Shown: in pieces, positions 34,682 to 43,861 of the stretch
How the letters are laid out: each line of letters begins with the position of its first letter
Numbering within the stretch: position 1 is the stretch's first letter
Virus record (IMG/VR): IMGVR_UViG_3300013093_000047
Coordinates: 1-64,000 of that record
Reading direction: 5' to 3' (one strand)
Source: a virus
Length of the DNA stretch: 64,000 bases
The notes under the pieces: generated by a model
Told to the model about the DNA's origin: nothing
Database searches by the model: none
What the model saw: only the letters and a program-made list of their open reading frames with translations
Program-made: the position numbers and the translations under genes

Positions 34682-37600
34682 GTGGTACAAGGACAAGAAC
34701 CACCAAAGTATAAATCGCCAACGTCGGTAGGAAAAAGACAAACAATTCCTGTTGACGTAAATGATCGTCGTGCCAAAAAAAATAACCCAAATAACCCAAG
34801 AGGCCGTAGTGGTGCAGAATTTGAGATTATTGATTTAACTGGCAGTGCTTCTTTAATAGAAGGTGGTGACGGAAGCGGTACTGCAGTTGCAAATGGCGGT
34901 TCAGGTAATAATGGTGGAACTCCAGATGTAATTATCCCTGGAAGTGGGGGTAATCCTCCAGTATATTATCCAGGAGGCAGTGGTCCTTATGTAATTGGTT
35001 TAACAGATCCTTCAGATATATCTGCAGTGTGGAATGGTGATGAACTAGATATAACATTTACTTGGGATATTGGTAATGCTGCAAATGGAACTGCATCTCA
35101 ATTTGTTGTTGATTTAACATCTGATGGAATAACTCAGTCAACACCATTTGATACATTTTCTCCAATATCTGCTTATAGTGTTGGCACTAATCAATTTATG
35201 CTTCCAATAAGTAAGCAATTGAATGAACAAATGTTTGGTATTTTTACAACAAACATTACTAAGGTTTGTATCGAAGTTGCAGATCCACTTGCCAACACAA
35301 ATGTTAGTGGTGCAGTATGCACTACAAATGTTGGTTCTCATATATTTGATGTAAATCCTCCAACAATACTTGTAACTTCAATTAATAATGGTTATAATGT
35401 TTCTTACGGTGAAAGTGCGGGAACTCCAAAAGGCTCCACTGTATATAAGGCTGGAACATCTTTAGGGGTAACACCAGTTGGTATTGATTCAATTGATGTT
35501 TGGGAAATAGAGAGCAATTCTTCAGTTGCACCAACTATCACTCTAGACAGTTCAAATAACCCTACAGGATGGTCAAGAACTTACCTTGGATTGTTTAATC
35601 CAGTAAATGTAATTTCTCCAGATTTAAATTCTAGATGGGTGGCAGCTAGATTTAATTCAAGTAGTGCTGAGCATACAGACTTTTGTGCACCACAATTTGT
35701 AACACCTACAGCACCAGTATCTATTAATACTACAAAACCTACAGATCCCACAGTTACAGCAGCCTGGTCAGGCAATGATATTGTTTTAAGTTATACACTT
35801 CCGTCATCTAATGCTGGATCTTCTTTTATTGTTAGACTTACTGCACCAAATAATCAAGTTGGTTTTTTTTACTTCACTCTGACGGGTACAGTAACTACAG
35901 GTACTTTTACAATAACATCAACTGATTTATTGAATCAGTTTGGATTACCAGTACCTTCAACTTTTGACATTTTCTTCCAAAGCGTTTCTGGTGTAGGAAT
36001 AAAAAGTGATGGAATAACTGTAAATTGGACAGGATCTTCAACAAGAACTACTGGTCTATCTACACAAATTCCATCGCCAACATTTACAGCAATAATAGAT
36101 GGTGTTGTAGGAACATTTGATTTTTCACAGTATAATGCTTCATATGGCGAAGTTTATATGTCTTATGAAGACTGTTGGACTCCACTGTCAACATCAACCT
36201 CAACACATTATTCATTTGATATAATAGATTATTTTAATGCACAATATGTTTCTGGTGGAGCAGTTGGAACAAACACAATTACTTTAAATAATTTTATTAA
36301 TGAAGATGGTGTGTTTACAGATCCTACCGTCTACCTAGGAGTTCCGTTTCATGGAACGGGAGTACCAGATTATACATTTATTTCAGCAATATCTTTAGTT
36401 AGCACAGGAACTTATCAATTAACATTAAGTACATATAATTTAACAACAAACTCTAATGTTGCATCTAACTTTACTACACAAGCATCAGGTCAATATACAA
36501 TGCAGATGCTTGCATATAGTGGTTCTTCTCCAGCAACAATCTATAATACACTATATGCACCACTATACTTTACGGTTAGATATGTAGATCAATTTGGAAC
36601 AGAATCATATTTTTGTCCAACAAAAAGTAAAACACCGTTAAATATAACAACATCACTTATTAATACTGCAATTTCAGTTACAAAAGGTGCGGGTGCTATA
36701 TATCTAGGAGATACAGCAACTTCACTTCCAAACGTAATTATTGGAACAAGTAATAATGAGTCTGGAATATTTGTTTGGGGTCCAAATTCAGTTCAAGGAA
36801 CACAGGGAACTCAGTATACAACATTAAATACACAGCCAACAACATCAATTATTGGTGATACAGCATCACCGTACACATTCATTACCACTGATGCAAAAAT
36901 TGCAGACTGGTCAATAACTGCACAGCATATTCAAAATGATTTGACAGGTGGATCATATTCAACAGGATATGTAGGTCTTTCTGGATCAAATTCAAATTAT
37001 TCATTTTGGGCTGGAGCAAGTGCATCAGACAATTCTGCACAAGATGCTAAATTTAGTGTAACCCCAGCAGGTTTAGTCACTGCTAAAAATATACAAATAG
37101 TTGGCGGTAATTTAGATATTGGTGCTTCTTCATACAAATATTCAGCACAAGGAACAACATCTTCTTCTACCTTAACAGTAAATACTACAAATCTTTCATC
37201 TGGAATGTATGTAGTTGGTACAGGTATCCCAGATGGCACTATTATTAATAGTGTTGGTTCAGGTTCTATTGTATTAAGTAATAATCCAACTTCAAACATA
37301 ACAAATGGACTTATAACTTTTATTTCTCCAAATGGTGCACATATAACAACAGCAGGTCAATTATTTGCAACAGATGCATATATAAATGGAAATATCACTG
37401 CAACAGGTGGTAAATTTACTGGAAATGTACAATTAGTTGGAGGTTCATTGTATGCACTAGGTGCTCAAGGAACTACAAACTCGGGTATAAGAACAATATT
37501 TAATGCACAAGGAATTGCTGCTTATAATGCTGGCGGAGGTTACGCAGAGCTTCTTACAACCCCACTAGCAGATGGTTCAGTGTTTGCTACAACAGCAGCT

Positions 37601-39433
37601 AATATTGGTGGATGGTCAGTAAGCACACAACAAATTTATAAAACCAGTCGTTCAGGAAAAGGCAATATAGTCCTTGATTCTCAAAATGGATATATTTATG
37701 TTTCTGATACAAATGTATCTCAATTTACAGCAGGAATAAATAGTGTAATTGATACAAATGGTGTGGCGTTTTGGGCGGGAACAGCATCATTAGCTGTTCA
37801 AAGTACACAAAGTACACAAGGTTTACAAACTTCACTTCCTGTTATTGCAGACCCAGCATTACAAAGTCCTTCATATAGTTCATATTTGCAAAGTCATAAT
37901 GGATCATTACCGCAAGATGCATTTGGCAATTTAATTATGAGTCCATATTCAAATCCGTTTATAGTAAGAAATGATGGAACTCTATTTGCAAGAGGCGGTA
38001 ATTTCTTTGGAAATGTAATGTCAAGTGGTTCTTTAGGAACTATTACTATGGACAGCAGAAATGATATGTTAGTATTTGACACAAATCCAGTAGCATCTCA
38101 AGAAGTTAATGGATATGATGCTACACAAAGAGTTTATTCATTTTTAGTTCCCAGAAACAACAATATATATTTAATTAGTCCTGGACCTGAACTGCCTTGG
38201 GGTAGTGCACATGTTAATCCCAAAGAGGGTTACGTGGGAACTCAAAACACACATGGTGTGATAACTGGACCACCTACAAGCAAACCATATTTTTCGGCTG
38301 GATCAAGTTTTTATAATTCATGGGGATTTCAAGCAGATGGAATCGGCATGTATACGGGTGAATGGGATTATTTCAATAATGCTCAACATACAAGTAAGCC
38401 ATTTATAACTGTCACAAGTGGCTTATTAGACCCTACTTCACAATCAAGTGGTGGAATTTCTGGAACTAATTTTGAGAATAGTCAGCTTGATGGAAGCGGA
38501 GTTCAAATATCTGGAAGTCCAGATCTTGGAATGTTGTTTGAATCAACTCAGCATTGGACAGGAGACTTTAATTCAATTCCAAGAGGTGGAATTCTTATAT
38601 ATACTTCACAAGAAGATCCAACTCAGTCAGATTCAATACATCCATCTTATTCTCCTTCAACTAAATATGGTCCATATGTTGAGATTTTAAGAGATATGGA
38701 TCCAAACTCCCCAACTATCCCTGTTAGTACAGGATTATTAGTAGGTGCAGGAGTTTATAATCCAGGAGATGTTGTGACATCGGCAAGAATACAAATAGGT
38801 GTTGGAAGTGCTCAGGATGTGAATAATACTTCAACACAGGGTATTTATTCACCTCCATATATTGAATTGATTAAAGATATAAATTATTCTTCATTAGGAT
38901 ATCAAAGTAATACAGGTAAAATAACTCTTTTTGCAGCTACTAATGCATATATGCAAATTGCTGATGGAAATAGTACTCTGTACGGACAAGGCGGGGACAG
39001 GCCCTTAGCCTATCAAGGAGGATCTAGAATTGATCTCTATGCAGAAAATAATGGAGTTAATATATATGGATTGCCAATTCAAAAAGATGTAGATATAAGA
39101 GCTTGGCCATCCGATGGTTCATCAATTGTTCCATTACAGTATACTACTTATTTTGAAACAGCACAGCATAATGCAACTATTGAGTATGCAACACCTACTT
39201 CATTAGTGTATCCTGATTTGAGTATAGATAATAAAGCACACTATAGGAATGCATACCCACTAGGAAATTATGCAAGACAAAGATTGTTGGTTGAAGACCC
39301 AGTAACTGGTATGGCAATGTTGGGAATGGCGGTATACTATAGAGATACTTCAGACCCAATAGTTATTGCAGAAGGAATAGATACACCTTCTACCAGCAGT
39401 GGCTATGTTGGTGATTTATGGATAGATTATTAA
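34682..39433 (+). CDS. Very large tail structural protein with repeated beta domains
   Basis: 1583 residues. N-terminal basic, Pro/Gly-rich linker (about 1-95), then fibronectin- or Ig-like domains with FTWDIGNAANGTASQFVVDLT and VTAAWSGNDIVLSYTLPSSN (about 110-470). A middle beta region with IGGWSVSTQQIYKTS and ADWSITAQHIQNDL motifs, known to me from tail proteins that carry repeated WSI/WSV blocks, precedes a low-complexity C-terminus. Probably a central fibre or side-fibre base. GTG start at 34682 with AGGGGGT at 34671-34677. Exact role unknown. Confidence 0.6.
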   Translation: MVQGQEPPKYKSPTSVGKRQTIPVDVNDRRAKKNNPNNPRGRSGAEFEIIDLTGSASLIEGGDGSGTAVANGGSGNNGGTPDVIIPGSGGNPPVYYPGGSGPYVIGLTDPSDISAVWNGDELDITFTWDIGNAANGTASQFVVDLTSDGITQSTPFDTFSPISAYSVGTNQFMLPISKQLNEQMFGIFTTNITKVCIEVADPLANTNVSGAVCTTNVGSHIFDVNPPTILVTSINNGYNVSYGESAGTPKGSTVYKAGTSLGVTPVGIDSIDVWEIESNSSVAPTITLDSSNNPTGWSRTYLGLFNPVNVISPDLNSRWVAARFNSSSAEHTDFCAPQFVTPTAPVSINTTKPTDPTVTAAWSGNDIVLSYTLPSSNAGSSFIVRLTAPNNQVGFFYFTLTGTVTTGTFTITSTDLLNQFGLPVPSTFDIFFQSVSGVGIKSDGITVNWTGSSTRTTGLSTQIPSPTFTAIIDGVVGTFDFSQYNASYGEVYMSYEDCWTPLSTSTSTHYSFDIIDYFNAQYVSGGAVGTNTITLNNFINEDGVFTDPTVYLGVPFHGTGVPDYTFISAISLVSTGTYQLTLSTYNLTTNSNVASNFTTQASGQYTMQMLAYSGSSPATIYNTLYAPLYFTVRYVDQFGTESYFCPTKSKTPLNITTSLINTAISVTKGAGAIYLGDTATSLPNVIIGTSNNESGIFVWGPNSVQGTQGTQYTTLNTQPTTSIIGDTASPYTFITTDAKIADWSITAQHIQNDLTGGSYSTGYVGLSGSNSNYSFWAGASASDNSAQDAKFSVTPAGLVTAKNIQIVGGNLDIGASSYKYSAQGTTSSSTLTVNTTNLSSGMYVVGTGIPDGTIINSVGSGSIVLSNNPTSNITNGLITFISPNGAHITTAGQLFATDAYINGNITATGGKFTGNVQLVGGSLYALGAQGTTNSGIRTIFNAQGIAAYNAGGGYAELLTTPLADGSVFATTAANIGGWSVSTQQIYKTSRSGKGNIVLDSQNGYIYVSDTNVSQFTAGINSVIDTNGVAFWAGTASLAVQSTQSTQGLQTSLPVIADPALQSPSYSSYLQSHNGSLPQDAFGNLIMSPYSNPFIVRNDGTLFARGGNFFGNVMSSGSLGTITMDSRNDMLVFDTNPVASQEVNGYDATQRVYSFLVPRNNNIYLISPGPELPWGSAHVNPKEGYVGTQNTHGVITGPPTSKPYFSAGSSFYNSWGFQADGIGMYTGEWDYFNNAQHTSKPFITVTSGLLDPTSQSSGGISGTNFENSQLDGSGVQISGSPDLGMLFESTQHWTGDFNSIPRGGILIYTSQEDPTQSDSIHPSYSPSTKYGPYVEILRDMDPNSPTIPVSTGLLVGAGVYNPGDVVTSARIQIGVGSAQDVNNTSTQGIYSPPYIELIKDINYSSLGYQSNTGKITLFAATNAYMQIADGNSTLYGQGGDRPLAYQGGSRIDLYAENNGVNIYGLPIQKDVDIRAWPSDGSSIVPLQYTTYFETAQHNATIEYATPTSLVYPDLSIDNKAHYRNAYPLGNYARQRLLVEDPVTGMAMLGMAVYYRDTSDPIVIAEGIDTPSTSSGYVGDLWIDY

Positions 39434-39440
39434 ATATAAA

Positions 39441-39469
39441 TTGACAAAATTTTATAGTTAATATATAAT
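39441..39469 (+). promoter_or_regulatory. Consensus sigma70-type promoter
   Basis: Perfect TTGACA (39441-39446), 17-base spacer, perfect TATAAT (39464-39469). The best -35/-10 match found in the window. AAAAAGG and the ATG at 39495 follow. Confidence 0.85.
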
Positions 39470-39494
39470 AAAAATATAGAGAAAAAGGTTTAAG

Positions 39495-39665
39495 ATGGAT
39501 AATTTAGAGTTAATTGTAACAGCATTGCAGCAAAGAATTGGTGAGATTGTTTCACAATATGAAGGTCAGGTTGCTTATTTAAGAGCACAAATTACTCAGC
39601 TTACAAATCAGCAAAATAATATAACTAATGCTCCAACGGGCATAAAGAGCAATTCAAAAGAATAA
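39495..39665 (+). CDS. Small coiled-coil protein
   Basis: 56 residues: MDNLELIVTALQQRIGE, then IVSQYEGQVAYLRAQITQLTNQQ. Leucine/isoleucine heptads predict one coiled coil, followed by a polar tail. It stands directly behind the strongest promoter of the window with AAAAAGG as ribosome site, so it should be abundantly made. Candidate roles are a fibre assembly chaperone or a trimerising virion peptide; the sequence gives no proof. The next gene begins 17 bases downstream. Confidence 0.65.
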   Translation: MDNLELIVTALQQRIGEIVSQYEGQVAYLRAQITQLTNQQNNITNAPTGIKSNSKE

Positions 39666-39682
39666 ATTATAGGTAATAATAC

Positions 39683-41032
39683 ATGACTTCAAGTACCCCA
39701 AATTTTTGGTTAAAAGGTGGTGATGCCACATGGAAAAATCCTGCAGATTTTTGGGTAAAAGCTGCAGATGGTACTTGGAAAGAAGTAAAAGCTGCATGGG
39801 TAAAAGGCTCAGATAAAACTTGGAAACAATTTTGGCCATCAGGAGGAAAAATTATTGTAGTTATAAGTAATAATAGTGTGCCATTCGAAACTGGTACTGG
39901 AGCACTTTCTCAAGAGACTGTAACTTCAGGATTATCTTTAGGTGACGGAGAACATTCTTTTGGACAATTAGTGGGTATTAATAATATACCAACAGGTACA
40001 TATACATTTGATGGTTCAAGTGGTGATATTCAATATTCATATTCATCTGACATTATGTTTAGAGATCTCTCTAGTATGCATACTTTACCATATGACGACG
40101 ATCATGCATGGGCAGTAACTTTGCCATTTGCTGTATCAGTAGGCACTTATACTGGAAATATAATTAATATTACTACTAATGGTGGAGTAATATTTGGAAA
40201 TTATTTTGGTTATATAGGGTCAAGTAATCAAGAAAGAAATGGCATAAATGGTAATACAACATGGATACCAGAAAATTTAAATTTATTGAATGCACCATCA
40301 ATTTGGGGCTTATGGTATGATATTGATACTTATTATGGTGGAAATATATACTATGGTGTTAAAACTGATGATAATGGAAAAGAATTTTTTCAAGTATCAT
40401 GGGTAGATGTCGGTTACTATGCAACTTACGATTCTTCACATTTTACTTCATTTGATATATATATATATCCAGGAGCCTTAAACAAAGTTGCTTTTTCAAA
40501 TAGTTATTATTATGATTTTGAAGGAAGTTTTTTTCAATCTAGTGGACCAGATACTACTTGGTTGAGTTATCCTTGGGGATTATTTTCATTTAATAATTCT
40601 CCTGCTTTATCATCTTTTTCTATTTCCACTGATCATGCACATACTGGTAGTAAATCTTTAAAAATAAATTGGACTACAGGCGATCAAGCTGGGGCTTATT
40701 TGATATTAGGGCCGATTAATAATTTTTCCTATGTGCCGTCATCAATAACTTTTTCTGCTTATGTTTATGTACCTTCGGGAAGTCCAGATGTATATTTAAC
40801 CATTAGCAGTGGTCAGTATTATTATCTATCTGGAGAATCTGCTTCTCCATTTACTTTTACTTCAATTAAAGATACATGGACACTATTAACACTTACTGTA
40901 CCATTTTCTGATTTTTACTATTATGCTACCTCAAATGGTGTTATTGATGATTTACAAATTCAACAAGATGCTAATAATTTATCTGGAGGTACGGTGTATA
41001 TAGACACAGTAACAATTTCAGTTAATCAGTAA
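39683..41032 (+). CDS. Tail fibre-like protein with Trp/Lys repeats and jelly-roll tip
   Basis: 449 residues. Residues about 8-52 hold tandem short repeats (FWLKGGDATWK, FWVKAADGTWKEV, AWVKGSDKTWKQF), an N-terminal pattern known in phage fibre proteins. The C-terminal 170 residues (YYYDFEGSFF...STDHAHTGSKSLKINWTTGDQAGAYLILGP...YVYVPSGSPD) resemble CBM-type jelly rolls that bind sugars. Likely another adsorption component. A gap of 51 bases with an extended -10 promoter follows. Confidence 0.65.
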   Translation: MTSSTPNFWLKGGDATWKNPADFWVKAADGTWKEVKAAWVKGSDKTWKQFWPSGGKIIVVISNNSVPFETGTGALSQETVTSGLSLGDGEHSFGQLVGINNIPTGTYTFDGSSGDIQYSYSSDIMFRDLSSMHTLPYDDDHAWAVTLPFAVSVGTYTGNIINITTNGGVIFGNYFGYIGSSNQERNGINGNTTWIPENLNLLNAPSIWGLWYDIDTYYGGNIYYGVKTDDNGKEFFQVSWVDVGYYATYDSSHFTSFDIYIYPGALNKVAFSNSYYYDFEGSFFQSSGPDTTWLSYPWGLFSFNNSPALSSFSISTDHAHTGSKSLKINWTTGDQAGAYLILGPINNFSYVPSSITFSAYVYVPSGSPDVYLTISSGQYYYLSGESASPFTFTSIKDTWTLLTLTVPFSDFYYYATSNGVIDDLQIQQDANNLSGGTVYIDTVTISVNQ

Positions 41033-41037
41033 TTTTA

Positions 41038-41046
41038 TGTTATAAT
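41038..41046 (+). promoter_or_regulatory. Extended -10 promoter
   Basis: TGT then TATAAT (41041-41046), upstream of the 84-residue gene at 41084. Confidence 0.5.
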
Positions 41047-41083
41047 TAATAAAAACAATAAAATATAAATAGATGGGAAAAAA

Positions 41084-41338
41084 ATGTTAACAGATCAAGA
41101 TAAAATTAATTATTTATATCAACAAATTTCAAGTTTATCATTAATATTATATAATGATGAATTAACACAAAAAATGAATTTAAATTCATTACCTGCAAAT
41201 GCAGTTACAAATGCACTAAATGCAAATATTGCTCCAAATTCAAATATTTCTAAAAGAATTGAGTTTTTGCAACAAGAGTATGATGCTCTTGTTAAAGCAA
41301 CGGGGCTATCACCAATTATTACTGCACCTAAATCATGA
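41084..41338 (+). CDS. Small helical protein, function unknown
   Basis: 84 residues. Two helical stretches (KINYLYQQISSLSLILYNDEL and ISKRIEFLQQEYDALVKATGL) separated by an Asn/Ala-rich loop. Resembles small virion or chaperone-type proteins encoded near fibres, such as its coiled-coil neighbour at 39495. GATGGGA upstream is a weak ribosome site. ATGA overlap with the next gene. No family recognised. Confidence 0.55.
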   Translation: MLTDQDKINYLYQQISSLSLILYNDELTQKMNLNSLPANAVTNALNANIAPNSNISKRIEFLQQEYDALVKATGLSPIITAPKS

Positions 41339-41739
41339 ATTTATTGAAATCTTTTAATAAAAAATCTAAAGTAGAAAATATTACTTTTACACCAGTAATC
41401 CCAAGTGGATTAATTGGTCATACTGAAAAAGGGTATTTTTATGTTAAAGGTAAAAAAAGATTTAGATTTGTTTCTGAAAGAGCAATGAAAACTTGGAATC
41501 TTCCCGTCATAAAAACTACAGAAGAAAAAATGACGGGACTACCAATAGTGGGCGTATTAGGTCTTAGAGATGGAACAGTAGCTAAAGATATCTCAGATGG
41601 TAAGATCTATTTAATTAGTGATTCAAAAAGAAGACATATTATTAATCCAGATGTGCTTCTTTGGATAAATTCTAGTATAATAGAGGTATCTCAAAAAGAT
41701 ATTCTTTGTCACGATGAAGGATATGTATTAGATGAATAA
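41335..41739 (+). CDS. Probable structural protein with beta repeats, function unknown
   Basis: 134 residues. Two similar halves: EKGYFYVKGKKRFRFVSERAMKTW and DGKIYLISDSKRRHIINPDVLLW, each an aromatic-basic strand pair that looks like a small beta repeat seen in phage tail or cell-surface proteins. Overlaps the preceding gene by four bases, so it belongs to the same unit. It is the last tail-region gene before the first HNH insertion and the replication genes. Confidence 0.5.
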   Translation: MNLLKSFNKKSKVENITFTPVIPSGLIGHTEKGYFYVKGKKRFRFVSERAMKTWNLPVIKTTEEKMTGLPIVGVLGLRDGTVAKDISDGKIYLISDSKRRHIINPDVLLWINSSIIEVSQKDILCHDEGYVLDE

Positions 41740-41759
41740 AGTTGGAATGAAAATCTAAA

Positions 41760-42020
41760 ATGTACAATCCTATCAAAGTTTGGACAAAACGAGATAGAAG
41801 AGTTAGTCGGGAAGGCTATGTACTGATTAAAGTACCTGAGCATCCCAAAAATTTTAAAGGCTGGTATTACGAACACCGCCTAATAATTGAAAAACAATTA
41901 AATAGAATCATTGAAGATTGGGAAACTGTTCATCATATCAATGAAGATAAAACTGATAATAGATTAATTAATCTATTTATATGTTCAAGATTAGAACATA
42001 ATAAAGCACACGCTGCTTGA
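41760..42020 (+). CDS. Small HNH endonuclease (HNH_3 type)
   Basis: 86 residues. Core YYEHRLIIEKQLNR, ETVHHINEDKTDNRLINL is the HNH_3 pattern with His at the first two positions (VHHIN) and the Asn in DNRLINL. The front part (REGYVLIKVPEHP) is the usual beta lead-in. No additional DNA-binding domain, so it is a minimal mobile nuclease. Lies between the last tail gene and the metallophosphoesterase. I see no clear promoter or strong ribosome site directly before it. Confidence 0.75.
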   Translation: MYNPIKVWTKRDRRVSREGYVLIKVPEHPKNFKGWYYEHRLIIEKQLNRIIEDWETVHHINEDKTDNRLINLFICSRLEHNKAHAA

Positions 42021-42046
42021 CAAAATAAAACAAGATACGCTACAAT
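42017..42046 (+). promoter_or_regulatory. Promoter for metallophosphoesterase gene
   Basis: Perfect TTGACA (42017-42022) overlapping the HNH stop, 18-base spacer, TACAAT (42041-42046). Confidence 0.7.
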
Positions 42047-42072
42047 TAACTAAACTCACAGAAAGAGATTAG

Positions 42073-42876
42073 ATGACTAATGATTTAAAATGGATGCTAT
42101 CATCTGATCAGCAATTTCCATATCAAGATGATAAAGCCATTGAACTTTGGTTTAAAGTTATGAAGTGGTTTAAGCCAGATGTAGTTGACTATTTGGGGGA
42201 TACTGATGATCAAGCTTGCTATAGCAAATATACAGAAGGAAGATCAGCTGAATTCTTACAGCTTCATAAAAATGATAGTAAAGATCTAATTGTTCCGATG
42301 ATGCGACATGAAGCAAAAGGTGCAAGAGATTTTTATGCTAAAACAAGAGAAATGTTGTCAAATGCACAATTATTTTCAGCATTAGGAAATCATGACATCA
42401 GAATCTTTGATTATCTTGATAAGAAAATGCCAGAATATCTATCTGATATTACGCCAGAATCTTTGTGGGGACTTGATAGCCTAGGGTATGACTATATTTA
42501 TTATAATGAATTGCCTAGACATCGCTTTGGAGATATCCATGTCCATCATGGACTTTCAATTGCAGACACGGGGGCTGTCAGAAAAGATATTGATGATTTA
42601 CAAATTTCTTTGATTAGAGGACATTCACATAGAATTGCCTCCCATTTTCAGACATATGAATTACCATTAGCAACTAATGGAAGAACAATTCGTGGATATG
42701 AAATTGGGCATATGTGTGATGAGAAAAGTGATGGTATGAAATATACGCAAAATCACAACTGGCAAAAAGGTTTCGCAATTGCACATATTGAAAATGGTAA
42801 TCATCCTCATGTGCAAATTGTGGAGATTTCACCAACTTACACTTGTGTAGTTGATGGAAAATTGTTTTCTGTCTAA
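42073..42876 (+). CDS. Calcineurin-like metallophosphoesterase
   Basis: 267 residues. Metal-site motifs in order: D12 (SSDQQFP), D43 in YLGDTDD, GNHD (105-108), HVHHG (156-160) and GHSHR (183-187). These fit the metallophosphatase superfamily. The first motif reads DQQ where DxH is usual, so one metal ligand may be replaced. It could act on DNA ends, cyclic nucleotides or other phosphoesters. Located at the edge of the replication region under its own TTGACA promoter. The leaderless HNH gene follows. Confidence 0.8.
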   Translation: MTNDLKWMLSSDQQFPYQDDKAIELWFKVMKWFKPDVVDYLGDTDDQACYSKYTEGRSAEFLQLHKNDSKDLIVPMMRHEAKGARDFYAKTREMLSNAQLFSALGNHDIRIFDYLDKKMPEYLSDITPESLWGLDSLGYDYIYYNELPRHRFGDIHVHHGLSIADTGAVRKDIDDLQISLIRGHSHRIASHFQTYELPLATNGRTIRGYEIGHMCDEKSDGMKYTQNHNWQKGFAIAHIENGNHPHVQIVEISPTYTCVVDGKLFSV

Positions 42877-42885
42877 TTTTATATA

Positions 42886-42894
42886 TGGTATAAT
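42886..42894 (+). promoter_or_regulatory. Extended -10 promoter for HNH gene (leaderless)
   Basis: TGG then TATAAT (42889-42894), exactly six bases before the ATG at 42901, no ribosome site. Confidence 0.65.
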
Positions 42895-42900
42895 ATATGT

Positions 42901-43410
42901 ATGTTATGTGAAATAGAAAATTGTGACAGGAATAAGGTGGAAGGCGGAAAATATTGTAGAAGTCATTATAGGCGTAAACAATATATAAGCGATAAACCTA
43001 TAAGGATAAATAAATACCCAGATGGAAAATTTTGTAAAATAGAGGGTTGCAAATCCCGCTCTAGAGTACTTGAGATGTGTATAAAACATTATCAAAGAGT
43101 TAAAAAATGGGCAGACCCAGAAAAAACTGCTAGGGCAACATCTGGCTCAGGATATATAGATTCAAATGGTTATAGATTAATAACTATTGATGGAAAAAGA
43201 GTTCTTGAGCATAGGTATGTAATGTCAAAATATTTAGGTAGGGATTTATTAGCAAATGAAAATGTACATCACAAAAATGGTGACAGATCAGATAATAGAT
43301 TAGAAAACCTAGAGCTATGGTCTAAGTCCCAGCCATCTGGACAACGGGTGGAAGACAAATTAAAATGGGCATATGAAATAATAAGTCTTTACAAAGACTA
43401 TAACCTATAG
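42901..43410 (+). CDS. HNH endonuclease with N-terminal zinc knuckles
   Basis: 169 residues. Residues 1-70 contain two zinc-binding units of type C-x4-C...C-x2-H ([20 protein letters not shown] and CKIEGCKSR...MCIKHY). Residues about 85-150 are an HNH_3 nuclease ([47 protein letters not shown]). A mobile homing-type gene placed between the phosphoesterase and the holin candidate. The ATG lies six bases from a TATAAT, the same spacing as in the HNH genes at 1942 and 48468, so it should be expressed independently of its neighbours. Confidence 0.85.
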   Translation: MLCEIENCDRNKVEGGKYCRSHYRRKQYISDKPIRINKYPDGKFCKIEGCKSRSRVLEMCIKHYQRVKKWADPEKTARATSGSGYIDSNGYRLITIDGKRVLEHRYVMSKYLGRDLLANENVHHKNGDRSDNRLENLELWSKSQPSGQRVEDKLKWAYEIISLYKDYNL

Positions 43411-43419
43411 GAGAAAAAA

Positions 43420-43710
43420 ATGAAAGTTACACAATCAGAAAAGGCTCTAGTAGAGCATTATGTTTATGCAACTGCTGCATCAGCTGTGGCAATTTGGCAG
43501 ACAGGAAATCACTCAATTAAGCATGTTCTTTGGTCTGCTGTAATTGGTGTAGTTGGTCCAGTTCTTGCTAAGTTTAACCCAAAGGGTGTTATAGGAGAGC
43601 TTTCTAAGAAAGAGCATCTTGATGCAGTAACTACTGCAGCACTAACATCTGTAGCAACAACAGTTGTAGCAGATGCTAATAAAGCAATCGCAGCAGACAC
43701 TAAGAAGTAA
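43420..43710 (+). CDS. Holin-like small membrane protein
   Basis: 96 residues. HYVYATAASAVAIWQTG and HVLWSAVIGVVGPVLAKFNPKG are two hydrophobic stretches separated by a short polar turn, followed by a charged, Ala-rich C-terminus; this resembles r1t-type holins of Gram-positive phages. GGAG at 43411-43414, six bases before the ATG, gives good translation. It is far from the endolysin gene, where another small membrane protein lies, so which one triggers lysis is open. Confidence 0.55.
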   Translation: MKVTQSEKALVEHYVYATAASAVAIWQTGNHSIKHVLWSAVIGVVGPVLAKFNPKGVIGELSKKEHLDAVTTAALTSVATTVVADANKAIAADTKK

Positions 43711-43731
43711 AAATATAGAAAAAATTTAATA

Positions 43732-43836
43732 ATGTTATTTTGTAAAAAATGTACAGGACGTGTTTTTGTAGACCGAGTTTACTCCCAGAACTTACGTCTT
43801 GAATTGTACTGTATCATGTGTGGGAAAGATGGATGA
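43732..43836 (+). CDS. Short zinc-ribbon protein
   Basis: 34 residues beginning MLFCKKCTGRVFVDR and ending LYCIMCGKDG. Two CxxC pairs make a single zinc ribbon. Very short, but the spacing CKKC...CIMC and the aromatic/arginine core are typical of small phage zinc proteins. Starts 22 bases after the holin-like gene; no strong ribosome site. Possible transcription or translation modulator; function unknown. Confidence 0.6.
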   Translation: MLFCKKCTGRVFVDRVYSQNLRLELYCIMCGKDG

Positions 43837-43861
43837 TCAAAAGAGATAATAGGTTTGGTGC

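Noticed and set aside
41760-42020. Leaderless promoter for the HNH gene at 41760, like the other HNH genes
   Set aside because: The bases before this ATG hold no TATAAT-like box at the six-base distance; it seems to depend on upstream transcription.
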